Part shown: positions 35,459-43,318 of the stretch, one piece after another
How positions within the stretch are numbered: position 1 is the stretch's first letter
How the letters are laid out: each line of letters starts with the position of its first letter
NCBI RefSeq assembly: GCF_027019125.1
Contig: NZ_JALUXE010000032.1
Span: 1 to 64,000 of the forward strand
Source of the DNA: Roseovarius sp.
GTDB taxonomy: Bacteria; Pseudomonadota; Alphaproteobacteria; Rhodobacterales; Rhodobacteraceae
Direction: 5' to 3'
Length of the DNA stretch: 64,000 nt
The notes under the pieces: generated by a model
Seen by the model: the letters and a program-made list of their open reading frames with translations, nothing else
The model's database searches: none
Told to the model about the DNA's origin: nothing
Position numbers and translations under genes: made by a program

Positions 35459-36190
35459 TCAGATCAGCGGGCGGGTCATCGGCTTGCGGTCACTTTCGAG
35501 CCGGGCGATGCGGCAGAGCTTGTCGCGGTCATTGACGGTCAACAGGCCGTTTTGCCACGTCGCCGCGCGCTCTTGGCGCAGGCGCTTGAGCATCTTGTTG
35601 ACATGAACGACCGAAAGGCCGAGCGCATCCGCGAGATCCTGTTGCCGGTAGGGCAGCGGCATTTCCGATCCGCGGGCCAGACCGACGGCCGCACCCCGGT
35701 CAAAGAGCCGCACGAAGGCGCGCGCGATGCGTTCAAGCCCGCTCATATGGCCGAGGATGGCGAGGCTCTCGCCCAAGAGGTGTTCCTCGACGGCGGCAAG
35801 CCATGTGAGGTCATAGGCGCGGTCGGGATGGTCGCGAAAGAGCGTCCAGAGGCGTTTGCGGTCAAAGACGCAGAGTTTCATGTCGGTCGTGGCCTCGACC
35901 GAATGTTGCATCTCCTGCATGACCCCGGCCTGAAGGCCTATGAAATCGCCGGGCACCACGAAGTTGATGACTTGTCGTTCGCCCGAAATGAGCGTCTTGT
36001 AGCGCAGGCCCATGCCGCTGAGGGCGGTATAGAGTTGCGGGCTGTTGGAGGCCTCAAGCATCAGGGTGGTTCCACCCTCGACCTTGAGTTCGCCGGTTTT
36101 GAAGCCTTGCATGAAGGCCACCTCTGTGGCGGTCATGGGGGCAAAGATGGGGCGGGTGCGCAGGGGGCAATTCTGACAATCCGTGGGCAT
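35459..36190 (-). CDS. Crp/Fnr-family transcriptional regulator
   Basis: 243 residues: cyclic-nucleotide-binding-like beta-barrel (about 20-140) and C-terminal Crp helix-turn-helix (YRQQDLADALGLSVVHVNKML). Only one N-terminal Cys pair (DCQNCPLR) is seen, so a full FNR [4Fe-4S] site is doubtful. Start at 36190, which gives MPTDCQNC. The effector and targets are unknown. Confidence 0.85.
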   Translation of the reverse strand: MPTDCQNCPLRTRPIFAPMTATEVAFMQGFKTGELKVEGGTTLMLEASNSPQLYTALSGMGLRYKTLISGERQVINFVVPGDFIGLQAGVMQEMQHSVEATTDMKLCVFDRKRLWTLFRDHPDRAYDLTWLAAVEEHLLGESLAILGHMSGLERIARAFVRLFDRGAAVGLARGSEMPLPYRQQDLADALGLSVVHVNKMLKRLRQERAATWQNGLLTVNDRDKLCRIARLESDRKPMTRPLI

Positions 36191-36257
36191 GAAAAAAATA
36201 CTCCGTCGAGATGTCATAGTTTAATGCGGAAACTCGGAATATGTTCCAGATTTAGGG

Positions 36258-36671
36258 ATGTTTGGACCTGACCCTATGAAAGAGCCCCTGATGCCCTACG
36301 ACGAGAGGACGCCGCCGGAGCCGCCGGTCTATATTGTCATGGACAGTAACCTGTTGATTGCAGAGGATCTCTGCGGGTCGCTACAGGCGACCGGGCCCTG
36401 TCGCGTGATCAGCGTGTCGCACCCGGATGAGTTGATTCGCGTTCTCGGAGAGGAGTTGCGGGTCTCGGCGGCATTTCTGGAAATGCGCTATGATCAGGTG
36501 ATCGCGTCGGAGCTGGATGGCGCGCTTGGCCAGCGCGGTGCGCGTATCGTGCTGACGATGGGCGAAGAGGACGAGATCAGGGTCGCCAAGCAGGGTTGGG
36601 CCATGCTGATCCGGCCCTTTACCGAAGACATGGTGCGCGGTGTCTTGCGCCCGGTGGTCGAGGAGGGGTGA
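36258..36671 (+). CDS. Degenerate response-regulator receiver protein
   Basis: A single receiver-like domain of about 137 residues without output domain. In the beta-3 position where a receiver has the phosphorylated Asp it reads AFLEMRY (Glu), and the conserved Lys near the end reads LIRPF (Arg). An atypical, probably phosphorylation-independent receiver is inferred. In-frame ATGs at 36258, 36276 and 36291 leave the start open. It is divergent from the Crp/Fnr gene and lies inside the stress-response region. Confidence 0.7.
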   Translation: MFGPDPMKEPLMPYDERTPPEPPVYIVMDSNLLIAEDLCGSLQATGPCRVISVSHPDELIRVLGEELRVSAAFLEMRYDQVIASELDGALGQRGARIVLTMGEEDEIRVAKQGWAMLIRPFTEDMVRGVLRPVVEEG

Positions 36672-36686
36672 CGCGGCGCTGCCCGC

Positions 36687-37028
36687 TCAGGAGCGCGGCG
36701 CGCGCGCCTCGCGTCCGGCCGCCAACCCCATGGCAAAACCCTCGGCCACCTGTAGAAACGGGTCTTTGGCGGCGCGCTCTTCTGGTGCGGCTTCGGCCTC
36801 GGTTGACTGAGAGCCAAGGGCCAGGAAGCAAAACCCGAGGATCAGATAGAGCGTGCCGATGACGGCATGTGCGACAAGCGCGCTCTCGTAGGTGGCGATC
36901 AGGATCCAGAGGGCCACGGTGAGAAATCCGAGGCCCGCCAGCCCGAAGACAACACCTGCGACGGTAAAGGCCGCCGCGCGCGCGGCATTGCGCGCACGGC
37001 GGCGGACTTGGGCGACCAGACCGCGCAT
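36687..37028 (-). CDS. Phage-holin-superfamily (DUF1469-like) small membrane protein
   Basis: 113 residues with two long hydrophobic helices (about 18-80) flanked by charged ends. Such proteins are named after holins but are common chromosomal genes next to DUF883 proteins. It starts three bases after the DUF883 gene and shares its promoter. No prophage genes are nearby. Confidence 0.7.
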   Translation of the reverse strand: MRGLVAQVRRRARNAARAAAFTVAGVVFGLAGLGFLTVALWILIATYESALVAHAVIGTLYLILGFCFLALGSQSTEAEAAPEERAAKDPFLQVAEGFAMGLAAGREARAPRS

Positions 37029-37031
37029 CGG

Positions 37032-37361
37032 TTATTTCCGGCCTGTGAGGAACCCGAGCAGAAAGCCCACCCCCACTGCCAGGCCAACGGCAGCCGCGGG
37101 CTGATTGCGCACGGCGTCGGCCGCTTGCTGCCCCATGTCTTCGGCGCGGTGCTGTGCGGCGTGCAGTTGTTCGGAGCCGGCATCGCGCAATTGCGACACC
37201 TTGCGGCGTGCGCCATCCACGGCCGCATCCCGGCTGGAGCCGCCAAGCGCTGCGAGGCTCTTGGAAATGGCAGAGATGTCTTCTCGCAATGTCGAAATCT
37301 GCTGGGAGAGGTGATCCATCTCGTCTTGCGGCGATGTGTCGGCGGTTTTTGCCTGAGCCAT
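37032..37361 (-). CDS. DUF883 (ElaB/YqjD-like) membrane-anchored protein
   Basis: 109 residues: a long amphipathic helical region (about 15-80) and a C-terminal helix AVGLAVGVGFLLGFLTGRK that anchors it in the inner membrane. ElaB/YqjD proteins associate with ribosomes in stationary phase and are stress-induced in E. coli. AAAGGA precedes the ATG at 37361, and an exact EcfG promoter lies 33 bases further upstream. Confidence 0.85.
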   Translation of the reverse strand: MAQAKTADTSPQDEMDHLSQQISTLREDISAISKSLAALGGSSRDAAVDGARRKVSQLRDAGSEQLHAAQHRAEDMGQQAADAVRNQPAAAVGLAVGVGFLLGFLTGRK

Positions 37362-37393
37362 GGGGTGTCCTTTCACGTTGCTTCAGAAAGTTC

Positions 37394-37418
37394 AACGCGG
37401 ACGGGCGCGCAGGGTTCC
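37394..37418 (-). promoter_or_regulatory. EcfG-type promoter of the DUF883-holin pair
   Basis: On the minus strand GGAAC (37418-37414), 16 bases, CGTT (37397-37394). Confidence 0.8.
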
Positions 37419-37465
37419 GGGACTATCGGGAAAAAATGATCTCTGGGGGAAAAGCCGGTCTGCCG

Positions 37466-37490
37466 GGAACCAAACAGGCCCGTGCCCGTT
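37466..37490 (+). promoter_or_regulatory. EcfG-type promoter of the DUF1328 gene
   Basis: GGAAC (37466-37470), 16 bases, CGTT (37487-37490), 43 bases before the ATG. It is back-to-back with the minus-strand site at 37394. Confidence 0.8.
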
Positions 37491-37532
37491 GGGTTAGCAA
37501 TCGAAACCATGTTGCCTTGAAAGGAGATTCCG

Positions 37533-37703
37533 ATGCTTTATTGGGCGCTTGTCTTTTTGGTGGTCGCGCTGATCGCCGGTTTTCTGGGGTTTGGCGGCGT
37601 TGCCTCGGCTTCGGCGGGGATTGCGCAGATCCTGTTCGTGATCTTTCTGGTGTTGTTTGTCGTGGCGATGGTCGCACGCGCCTTGCGTGGCCGAGCGCCG
37701 TAA
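37533..37703 (+). CDS. DUF1328 small membrane protein
   Basis: 56 residues, almost entirely hydrophobic, starting [20 protein letters not shown] and containing [12 protein letters not shown], the typical DUF1328 (YtjA-like) pattern. AAGGAGA ends seven bases before the ATG. Members are often induced by stress in Proteobacteria; the EcfG promoter agrees. A strong terminator follows the stop. Confidence 0.88.
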   Translation: MLYWALVFLVVALIAGFLGFGGVASASAGIAQILFVIFLVLFVVAMVARALRGRAP

Positions 37704-37717
37704 ACCGGACGGCAAGG

Positions 37718-37747
37718 AACCCCGCGCCATCCGCGCGGGGTTTTTTT
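37718..37747. terminator. Intrinsic terminator between DUF1328 gene and phyR
   Basis: AACCCCGCGC pairs with GCGCGGGGTT around a short loop, followed by seven T on the plus strand. It lies between convergent genes. Confidence 0.9.
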
Positions 37748-37756
37748 CTGCCCGGA

Positions 37757-38575
37757 TCAGCCCTGAAGCGTTTCGGTGCTGGCAAAGAACATGGCCTGGC
37801 TCACGGCGGATTGCAGCTGTTCCTCGCCATAGGGTTTGGTGATCAGAAAGGCCGGTTCGGGCCGTTCGCCGGTCAACAGGCGCTCGGGGAAGGCGGTGAT
37901 GAACACGATGGGCCGTTCCCCCAGTTCCTTGAGGATGTGATTGACCGCGTCGATGCCGGATGATTTGTCGGCCAGCTGAATGTCGGCGAGGATCATGTCG
38001 GGCGGGTCGCGACGGGCGAGTTTCACGGCCTCATCGCGGGTGCGGGCGATGCCGGTAACATCATGGCCCATATCTTCGACAATGGCGCGAATATCCATGG
38101 CGATGATCGCCTCATCCTCGATGATCATGATCCGTCCGCTGATCGCGTTGGTCATTTCGGTGCGCGCGATGGTCAAGAGCGTGCTGACCTCCTCCGCCGT
38201 GCCGCCGATGATCTGGGCGATTTCGGACACGCGAAACCCTTCGATGCTGTGCAGCAACAGCGCCTCGCGGGTGTTCGGGGTGAGGGTGGACAGCCGCCAT
38301 TGCGCGCGTGCCTCGGGGGACGAGGCGCCGTCAACCTCGGCGATGGGCGCGCCGGAGGACGTCCATATCTGATTGAAGGCCCGGAAGAGCGCAGTTTTCG
38401 GCGCGAGACCGCTATTGAAGACATTGCGATCCTCGAGCAGGGCCTCGAGCGTGGCGAGCGCGTAGTGATCGCCCGTCTGCTGATTGCCGGTCAGGGCGCG
38501 TGCATAGCGCCGCAGATAGGGGAGGTGTTCAGCGATCTGAGTGCTCAGGTCCGGCTGGGGCGTTGTGTCCGTCAT
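37757..38575 (-). CDS. phyR: General stress response regulator PhyR
   Basis: 272 residues with the diagnostic PhyR layout: N-terminal sigma-factor-like domain (LPYLRRYARALTG, NTREALLLHSIEGFRVSEIA) and C-terminal receiver (IMIIEDEAIIAMDI, phospho-acceptor in ILADIQLAD, FLITKPY). When phosphorylated it binds NepR by sigma mimicry and frees EcfG. The ATG at 38575 gives the usual N-terminus. It has an exact EcfG promoter and so is in a positive loop. Confidence 0.95.
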   Translation of the reverse strand: MTDTTPQPDLSTQIAEHLPYLRRYARALTGNQQTGDHYALATLEALLEDRNVFNSGLAPKTALFRAFNQIWTSSGAPIAEVDGASSPEARAQWRLSTLTPNTREALLLHSIEGFRVSEIAQIIGGTAEEVSTLLTIARTEMTNAISGRIMIIEDEAIIAMDIRAIVEDMGHDVTGIARTRDEAVKLARRDPPDMILADIQLADKSSGIDAVNHILKELGERPIVFITAFPERLLTGERPEPAFLITKPYGEEQLQSAVSQAMFFASTETLQG

Positions 38576-38604
38576 GTCTGTCCTCAAAAAATGCATCCTT
38601 TGAG

Positions 38605-38636
38605 GGAACCAAACGCCGAGCTGCGTGTTATGTTCC
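38605..38636. promoter_or_regulatory. Interleaved divergent EcfG promoters of phyR and nepR-ecfG
   Basis: Minus strand: GGAAC (38636-38632), 16 bases, CGTT (38615-38612) towards phyR. Plus strand: GGAAC (38605-38609), 16 bases, TGTT (38626-38629) towards nepR, one mismatch from consensus. The two promoters overlap almost completely, which could make the two directions compete. Confidence 0.8.
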
Positions 38637-38687
38637 CGACCGGGTGCAGAAAAGTGCCGTTCTCTTCATGGCAGATGAATAGGCGAA

Positions 38688-38858
38688 ATGGAAAAGAATC
38701 GCAGGACCAAGAAATTGACTCAAACGATCGACGAGAATCTCCGGCGTGCCTACGCGGACACGGCCAAGGAGCCCGTTCCGGACCGCTTTATCAAGCTGCT
38801 GGAGCAGTTGCGCCAGCAGGGTGACGAGGAGCGAAAACCCTCCGGTGACGATTCGTGA
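38688..38858 (+). CDS. nepR: Anti-sigma factor NepR
   Basis: 56 residues with the NepR core IDENLRRAYADTAKEPVPDR followed by FIKLLEQLRQQ, the two helices that grip EcfG or the PhyR sigma-like domain. Its TGA overlaps the GTG start of ecfG (GTGA), so the anti-sigma and sigma factors are made together. Confidence 0.9.
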   Translation: MEKNRRTKKLTQTIDENLRRAYADTAKEPVPDRFIKLLEQLRQQGDEERKPSGDDS

Positions 38859-39421
38859 CAGATCATCAGAGCCCGAAAATGGACCCGCGCGACGAATTGA
38901 TCGGGCATTTGCCTGCGATGCGTGCCTTTGCGCTCAACCTGACGCGCAATGCCGCGACGGCGGACGATCTCGTGCAGGACGCGGTGGTCAAGGCCTGGGG
39001 GAACTTTGACAAGTTCAAACCCGGCACCAATCTGCGCGCGTGGCTGTTCACCATTCTGCGCAACACCTATTATTCCCTGTATCGCAAGCGTCGCCGCGAG
39101 GTCGAAGACCCCGATGGCAAGATGGCTGGTCAATTGTCGGAAAAGCCCGCGCATGACGGGCATCTGGCGATGACCGATTTCCACGCCGCCTTTGCGCAAT
39201 TGACCGATGAGCAGCGCGAGGTTCTGATCCTGGTGGGTGCCGAAGGGTTTTCCTATGAAGAGGCCGCCGAGATGTGCGGCTGTGCGGTGGGCACGATCAA
39301 GAGCCGCACCAATCGCGCGCGCAAGCGTCTGGCGGAGCTGATGCATCTGGAGGATGAGGACGAGTTGGAGCTGACCGACGCCGCGACGATGGCGGTGGTG
39401 AACGGGGCCTCTGTTGCATGA
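38855..39421 (+). CDS. ecfG: General stress ECF sigma factor EcfG
   Basis: 188 residues with sigma region 2 (LTRNAATADDLVQDAVVKAW, NLRAWLFTILRNTYYSLYRK) and region 4 (QLTDEQREVLILVGAEGFSY, GTIKSRTNRARKRL). It directs RNA polymerase to GGAAC-N16-CGTT promoters. A GTG at 38855 coupled to nepR is used; an ATG at 38879 is the alternative. Its end overlaps the kinase gene (ATGA). Confidence 0.92.
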   Translation: MTDHQSPKMDPRDELIGHLPAMRAFALNLTRNAATADDLVQDAVVKAWGNFDKFKPGTNLRAWLFTILRNTYYSLYRKRRREVEDPDGKMAGQLSEKPAHDGHLAMTDFHAAFAQLTDEQREVLILVGAEGFSYEEAAEMCGCAVGTIKSRTNRARKRLAELMHLEDEDELELTDAATMAVVNGASVA

Positions 39422-41175
39422 GGCTGCGTCTGGCCGCGCTGCGCGGGCTTTCGAGACCCAGTCTTGCGTCGCAATTGGGCATTGGGCTGAGCCTTGCCAT
39501 CCTGCCGCTCGGGTTTGTTTCGGTGTTTCAGACCCACAAGGTTCTGGAGGAACGGCAGGCGTTGTCGGAGACCGCGCTGTTGGAGCAGACCCAACAGGCC
39601 GTGTCGGAGAGCCGTGACATCATCCAGGCGGCGCTGAGTTCGGCCGAGACACTGGCGATCACGGTTCCTGTCTTTGACCTTGGCGAGGGCACCTGCGACG
39701 CGGTGATGACGCGGGTGGTGGAAGAGAACCCGATCTATAGTTTCGCGGGGTTCGTCAATGCCGATCTCGAACTCATTTGCGCCTCGAACGGCGGGCGGCA
39801 GGACCTGAGCAATCTCGATTCCATCCGCACGGTGCTGACCAGCACTCAGACCGAAATCCTGATGCATCCTCTCGAATTCATTGGCGGGATTGCCACGGTC
39901 AGCGTTGCGGTTCCGGTGTTCGCGGAGGGGGCATTGCGCGGTACGGTCTGGGTTGCCGTTCCGATCAGCGCGCTGAACGAACAATTGTCCATGGTGGTCC
40001 CGAATGTCGATCTGGTGTTGTTCCAATCCGAGGGCGAGATTGTCGCGACGGCGGAATTCTCGGATTTCCGGCGCTCTGTGCTGCCTGCATCGTACAGTTT
40101 GCGAGATCTGGCCGAGGTGGGGCGCCAGACGTTTCGGGATGTGAACCAAGAAGGAAGCACGCGCGATTTCGCGGTCGTTCCCATCGTCAGCGACAAGGTC
40201 CTGGCGCTGGGCAGTTGGGAGCCGCGCCATGGCAGCGGATCCCTGCAGGGCTACGAGGGCACCTTTGCGCTCTACCTGCCGCTGGCGATGTGGGTGATCA
40301 CGATCATGGTGGCTTATGTCGGGGTCAATCACCTGGTGATCCGGCATGTGCGGCGTCTGCGGTCCTGGATGCGGCTTTATGCGGCGGGGCGTGGCGACCT
40401 CGATAGCGCGCGGCTCGACAGGGCGCCCGAGGAGCTGGAGGTGGTGGCCGAGGCGTTTCGGGCGATGACCCGGCGGCTGTCAGAGCAGGAACGCAGGCTG
40501 GAAGAGGATCTGCACGAGAAGACCGTGCTCTTGCGCGAGGTGCATCACCGCGTGAAGAACAATCTTCAGCTCATATCAAGCATGCTCAACATGCAGATCC
40601 GCGCGACCCGCAGCGAGGAGGCCAAGCATCTCTTGCGGCGGGTTCAGGACCGGGTGATGGCGCTGTCGGCGATCCACCGCTATCTCTATCTGGCGCGCAA
40701 ACTGTCGATGGTGCGGGCTGATACGCTGCTTGAGGATATCATTCAGCAACTGGTGATCGTCGGCACGCTGGACGATTCGGGGCGTCAGATCACGGTCACG
40801 ACCGCGCTCGAACCTGTGGAAATCAGCCCCGATCAATCGGTGCCCCTGTCGCTCCTGACCACCGAGGCGGCGATCAACGCCGTGAAATATTGCGGCATGT
40901 CGAGTGGCTCTGATGCCTGGATCAACATCGCGTTGAAGGCCGTTTCGGAGGACAGTTTCTGCCTGAGCGTGGTGAATTCGCGCGCGCCCGAGCAAGAGCC
41001 CGAGGCCGAGGCAGGGGACGCATCCATGGCGGGATCGGGACTTGGATCGAAGCTGATCGAGTCCTTTGTGGCCCAGTTGAATGGAACGCTCGAGATCGAC
41101 ACGCAGCCGGATCGGTATGAGCTTCACGTCGTCTTTCCGATGACATGGCCCACGCCCGACGAGGACGAGGGCTGA
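39418..41175 (+). CDS. Membrane sensor histidine kinase (HisKA_2/HWE type), PhyK-like
   Basis: 585 residues: membrane helix (about 20-38), periplasmic sensor region (about 40-285), second helix (YLPLAMWVITIMVAYVGV), HAMP-like segment, then HisKA_2 with the phospho-His in REVHHRVKNNLQLISS and a HATPase with LTTEAAINAVKYC and GSGLGSKLIESF. Translational coupling to ecfG makes it the probable kinase that phosphorylates PhyR. Its signal is unknown. Confidence 0.88.
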   Translation: MRLRLAALRGLSRPSLASQLGIGLSLAILPLGFVSVFQTHKVLEERQALSETALLEQTQQAVSESRDIIQAALSSAETLAITVPVFDLGEGTCDAVMTRVVEENPIYSFAGFVNADLELICASNGGRQDLSNLDSIRTVLTSTQTEILMHPLEFIGGIATVSVAVPVFAEGALRGTVWVAVPISALNEQLSMVVPNVDLVLFQSEGEIVATAEFSDFRRSVLPASYSLRDLAEVGRQTFRDVNQEGSTRDFAVVPIVSDKVLALGSWEPRHGSGSLQGYEGTFALYLPLAMWVITIMVAYVGVNHLVIRHVRRLRSWMRLYAAGRGDLDSARLDRAPEELEVVAEAFRAMTRRLSEQERRLEEDLHEKTVLLREVHHRVKNNLQLISSMLNMQIRATRSEEAKHLLRRVQDRVMALSAIHRYLYLARKLSMVRADTLLEDIIQQLVIVGTLDDSGRQITVTTALEPVEISPDQSVPLSLLTTEAAINAVKYCGMSSGSDAWINIALKAVSEDSFCLSVVNSRAPEQEPEAEAGDASMAGSGLGSKLIESFVAQLNGTLEIDTQPDRYELHVVFPMTWPTPDEDEG

Positions 41176-41200
41176 TTTTTCGGATTTCTGTGTCTTTTGG

Positions 41201-41225
41201 GGAACCTGGCGGGCGACGCTGCGTT
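41201..41225 (+). promoter_or_regulatory. EcfG-type promoter of the entericidin-like gene
   Basis: GGAAC (41201-41205), 16 bases, CGTT (41222-41225), 33 bases before the ATG. Confidence 0.8.
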
Positions 41226-41257
41226 GATCTTGCACATCACTTAAAGCGGAGAACGCA

Positions 41258-41398
41258 ATGACACGTGCAAGACTTTCCCTCGTTTCCCTGCTCTTCATGG
41301 GTGCTCTGGCGGCCTGTGAGACAATCGAAGGTGCCGGTCGGGACATCGAGGATGCCGGTCAGGCGGTGACGGGTGCATCGCAGGAGGTGCAGAGTTGA
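41258..41398 (+). CDS. Entericidin A/B-family small lipoprotein
   Basis: 46 residues: signal peptide with lipobox LAAC (Cys20), then ETIEGAGRDIEDAGQAV, the conserved entericidin core. Entericidins are small envelope lipoproteins induced by stress in enterobacteria. GCGGAG lies about seven bases before the ATG. The EcfG promoter ties it to the stress regulon. Confidence 0.88.
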   Translation: MTRARLSLVSLLFMGALAACETIEGAGRDIEDAGQAVTGASQEVQS

Positions 41399-41460
41399 TC
41401 GTTTGAACCGAGGGGGTTTGCCCCGATCCGAGGCGATCCTCGCGGTGCAAGATTTACAAG

Positions 41461-41497
41461 ACAAGGGGCGCGCATCCGTGGGATGGGCGCCTCTTGT
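41461..41497. terminator. Long hairpin between entericidin and ExoD genes
   Basis: A 17-bp stem with one G-T pair and one mismatch (ACAAGGGGCGC against GCGCCTCTTGT, then CATCC-GTG-GGATG). It lies between convergent genes; no T run. Confidence 0.55.
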
Positions 41498-41527
41498 GCT
41501 TGTGCGTCAGGGGTAACGGGTGTGCGG

Positions 41528-42124
41528 TCAGGTCGTTACAAGGCTGGCCACGCCGCTGACCATTGCGGTGGCCACAAGCAGCCCGATCAGGACCAGGAGA
41601 CCGTCGCCCACGAACATGCCAACGGCCAGCGCCGTGATCACCACGCCCAGGATCGACGAGGTGAAGGGAATCAGTTCGAGAAAGGGCATCAGCGCGCCGC
41701 AGATCAGGCAGAAAAGCTGTGGCAAGAGCACCATTGGGCGCGTCACCAGAAAATGCAGTCTTTGACGTGTGACGCGGTCAAGCCATCGCGCGGGCACGCG
41801 GAACCAGGTGTAGACCCGGCGCACCCGCTCCGTGCGCAGATGTGCCGCGCGCATCCACTTGGGCAGCCAGAGCGAGGAGCGGTGAGCCATCTGCTGCAAC
41901 GACACGGCCGTGATGATCAGACCGCAGAGGGTGGTAAAGCCGGGCACACCGCTGAGCGGCGAGACCAGCGCCAAGGCGGGCAGGATCAGGAGGGGGGCGA
42001 AATTGGCCCGCCCCAGCGTATCCACGATGTCGCCGACGCTGGTGTGATCCCCGTCTAGGGCGGACCAGCCCTTTTCCACCAGATCCATAGCCGTTTCATG
42101 GTCTGGCACCTTGTCCCTTGGCAT
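41528..42124 (-). CDS. ExoD-family membrane protein
   Basis: 198 residues with four hydrophobic segments and the ExoD pattern (TLGRANFAPLLILPALALVSP, SGVPGFTTLCGLII). ExoD of Sinorhizobium affects exopolysaccharide production and alkaline tolerance. The ATG at 42124 is chosen because the EcfG promoter upstream would start transcription near 42166, which excludes the longer frame. Confidence 0.8.
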   Translation of the reverse strand: MPRDKVPDHETAMDLVEKGWSALDGDHTSVGDIVDTLGRANFAPLLILPALALVSPLSGVPGFTTLCGLIITAVSLQQMAHRSSLWLPKWMRAAHLRTERVRRVYTWFRVPARWLDRVTRQRLHFLVTRPMVLLPQLFCLICGALMPFLELIPFTSSILGVVITALAVGMFVGDGLLVLIGLLVATAMVSGVASLVTT

Positions 42125-42172
42125 TTCCCGCCCCGTGCTCCTGCTCTGGTTTCCGTCCTTTGCCCTAAGGAT

Positions 42173-42197
42173 AACGTCTTGAACTTCTTGTTGTTCC
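42173..42197 (-). promoter_or_regulatory. EcfG-type promoter of the exoD-like gene
   Basis: On the minus strand GGAAC (42197-42193), 16 bases, CGTT (42176-42173). Confidence 0.78.
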
Positions 42198-42253
42198 GGA
42201 TGTGAGCCGGGGATCGGGCCGTGTTGGCCGCTCTGGGAATCTAGGGATTTCAG

Positions 42254-42279
42254 GGAACCATACCAGAGGTGAGGGCGTT
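42254..42279 (+). promoter_or_regulatory. EcfG-type promoter (17-base spacer) of a secreted-protein gene
   Basis: GGAAC (42254-42258), 17 bases, CGTT (42276-42279), about 100 bases before the ATG at 42378. The spacer is one base longer than at the other sites. Confidence 0.65.
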
Positions 42280-42377
42280 CTAAGAGCACATCACGCCGCT
42301 TGGGCGTGCGTGTCACCGACCCGTCGGGTCACCGCGCGATGCGGAACAGATACGAACTCATATCGGAGGCTCTTAAA

Positions 42378-42905
42378 ATGAAACTTCTTCTGAGCACGGC
42401 CCTTTGCACGGGGCTGACCTTGACTGCTGTCAGCCCGGTTGCTGCGATGGAAAAAACCCTGTCCGGTCTGGACGTTACGGTTGATCTGAGCGCCTATGAA
42501 GGCAACAATGTGCTGAAATACTGGCCCACACTTGAGGCCGATCTGGCCACGGCCATCGCGTCGAAAGTGACGCTGGACGATGCCGCCGACGCACCGAGAA
42601 TCGTGGTCGAGATCAACAAGGTGGCGATTGATGGTGACACCATCCTGCCGGATACCGGCGAGTTCAACCAGTTGGAGGGCACCGTCTCGACCTTTGAGGG
42701 GCTCAACGATGCCGTTGCCGTCAGCGCCGACCGTCTGGAGGACCCCGATGAACAGATCGGCAGCTATGCGTTGCAGATGACGGCTGTCGCGGGCGAAACC
42801 CCGGCTCCCGAAGGCTGGGTCACGATCACGCCGTCGCAGGACGATTTCTACGCGGCGCTGGTCGATGCCTATGCAACGACCGTGGTCGAACGTCTGGACG
42901 ATTGA
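42378..42905 (+). CDS. Exported protein of unknown function
   Basis: 175 residues with a signal peptide (1 to about 23, ending AMA/VAAME) and a mixed alpha/beta acidic body; repeated Asp and Thr, no Cys in the mature part, no motif recognised. CGGAGGC stands about nine bases before the ATG. It probably belongs to the general stress regulon because of its promoter. Confidence 0.7.
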   Translation: MKLLLSTALCTGLTLTAVSPVAAMEKTLSGLDVTVDLSAYEGNNVLKYWPTLEADLATAIASKVTLDDAADAPRIVVEINKVAIDGDTILPDTGEFNQLEGTVSTFEGLNDAVAVSADRLEDPDEQIGSYALQMTAVAGETPAPEGWVTITPSQDDFYAALVDAYATTVVERLDD

Positions 42906-42926
42906 TCCGGTTTATGACGGCGAATT

Positions 42927-43009
42927 GGGGCGCGGCACCGCTCTGCGCCCCAGCCTGAGCCGATAGGCCCATGAACAAAAGAGGGCGGCGACTTGACGGT
43001 CGCCGCTCT
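42927..43009 (+). terminator. Two hairpins after the secreted-protein gene
   Basis: GGGGCGC (42927-42933) pairs with GCGCCCC (42945-42951), and GCGGCGAC (42985-42992) pairs with GTCGCCGC (42999-43006) with further G-T/G-C pairs. Together they probably end transcription before the integrated element. Confidence 0.6.
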
Positions 43010-43080
43010 TGACGACTCAGTGCAACGCACGCGCATCGAACGGCGCATTGCATCGGGATTGCTGCCCCCATTTTCAGAGT

Positions 43081-43099
43081 AGTGGTGAGCCGTGCAGGA
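43081..43099. repeat. Left attachment site (attL), 19-bp tRNA-Lys 3'-end fragment
   Basis: Identical over 19 bases to the 3' end of tRNA-Lys at 56448-56466 and in the same orientation. Confidence 0.85.
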
Positions 43100-43131
43100 C
43101 TGTGCGGGGTGAGGGAAATCAATGGCTTGCG

Positions 43132-43193
43132 CTGGCGAACCGGAAAACCACGCCCCTTGATTTGATTGGGCTTTTCGGGCCTCTGGCGAACCG
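43132..43193. repeat. 11-bp direct repeats near attL
   Basis: CTGGCGAACCG occurs at 43132-43142 and 43183-43193. A shorter match, TGGCGAACC, is at 56378-56386 near the other end. Possible integrase arm sites or part of an origin of transfer. The rest of 43100-43318 holds no gene. Confidence 0.4.
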
Positions 43194-43318
43194 TTTCAGG
43201 AGTCCCAGAAACCGAAAGGCCGCTGACTGGGCTGGCACCCGCGTCAACGGCCAAATCGAAAAGTTTGCGAGAGATGAATACCAGATCGCGCCCGTGATCG
43301 CAATCGCGGGAGGCGCTG

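Noticed and set aside
36687..37028. Holin-family gene as a sign of a prophage
   Set aside because: No phage structural or lysis genes nearby; the gene is paired with DUF883 and has a stress promoter, a normal chromosomal arrangement.
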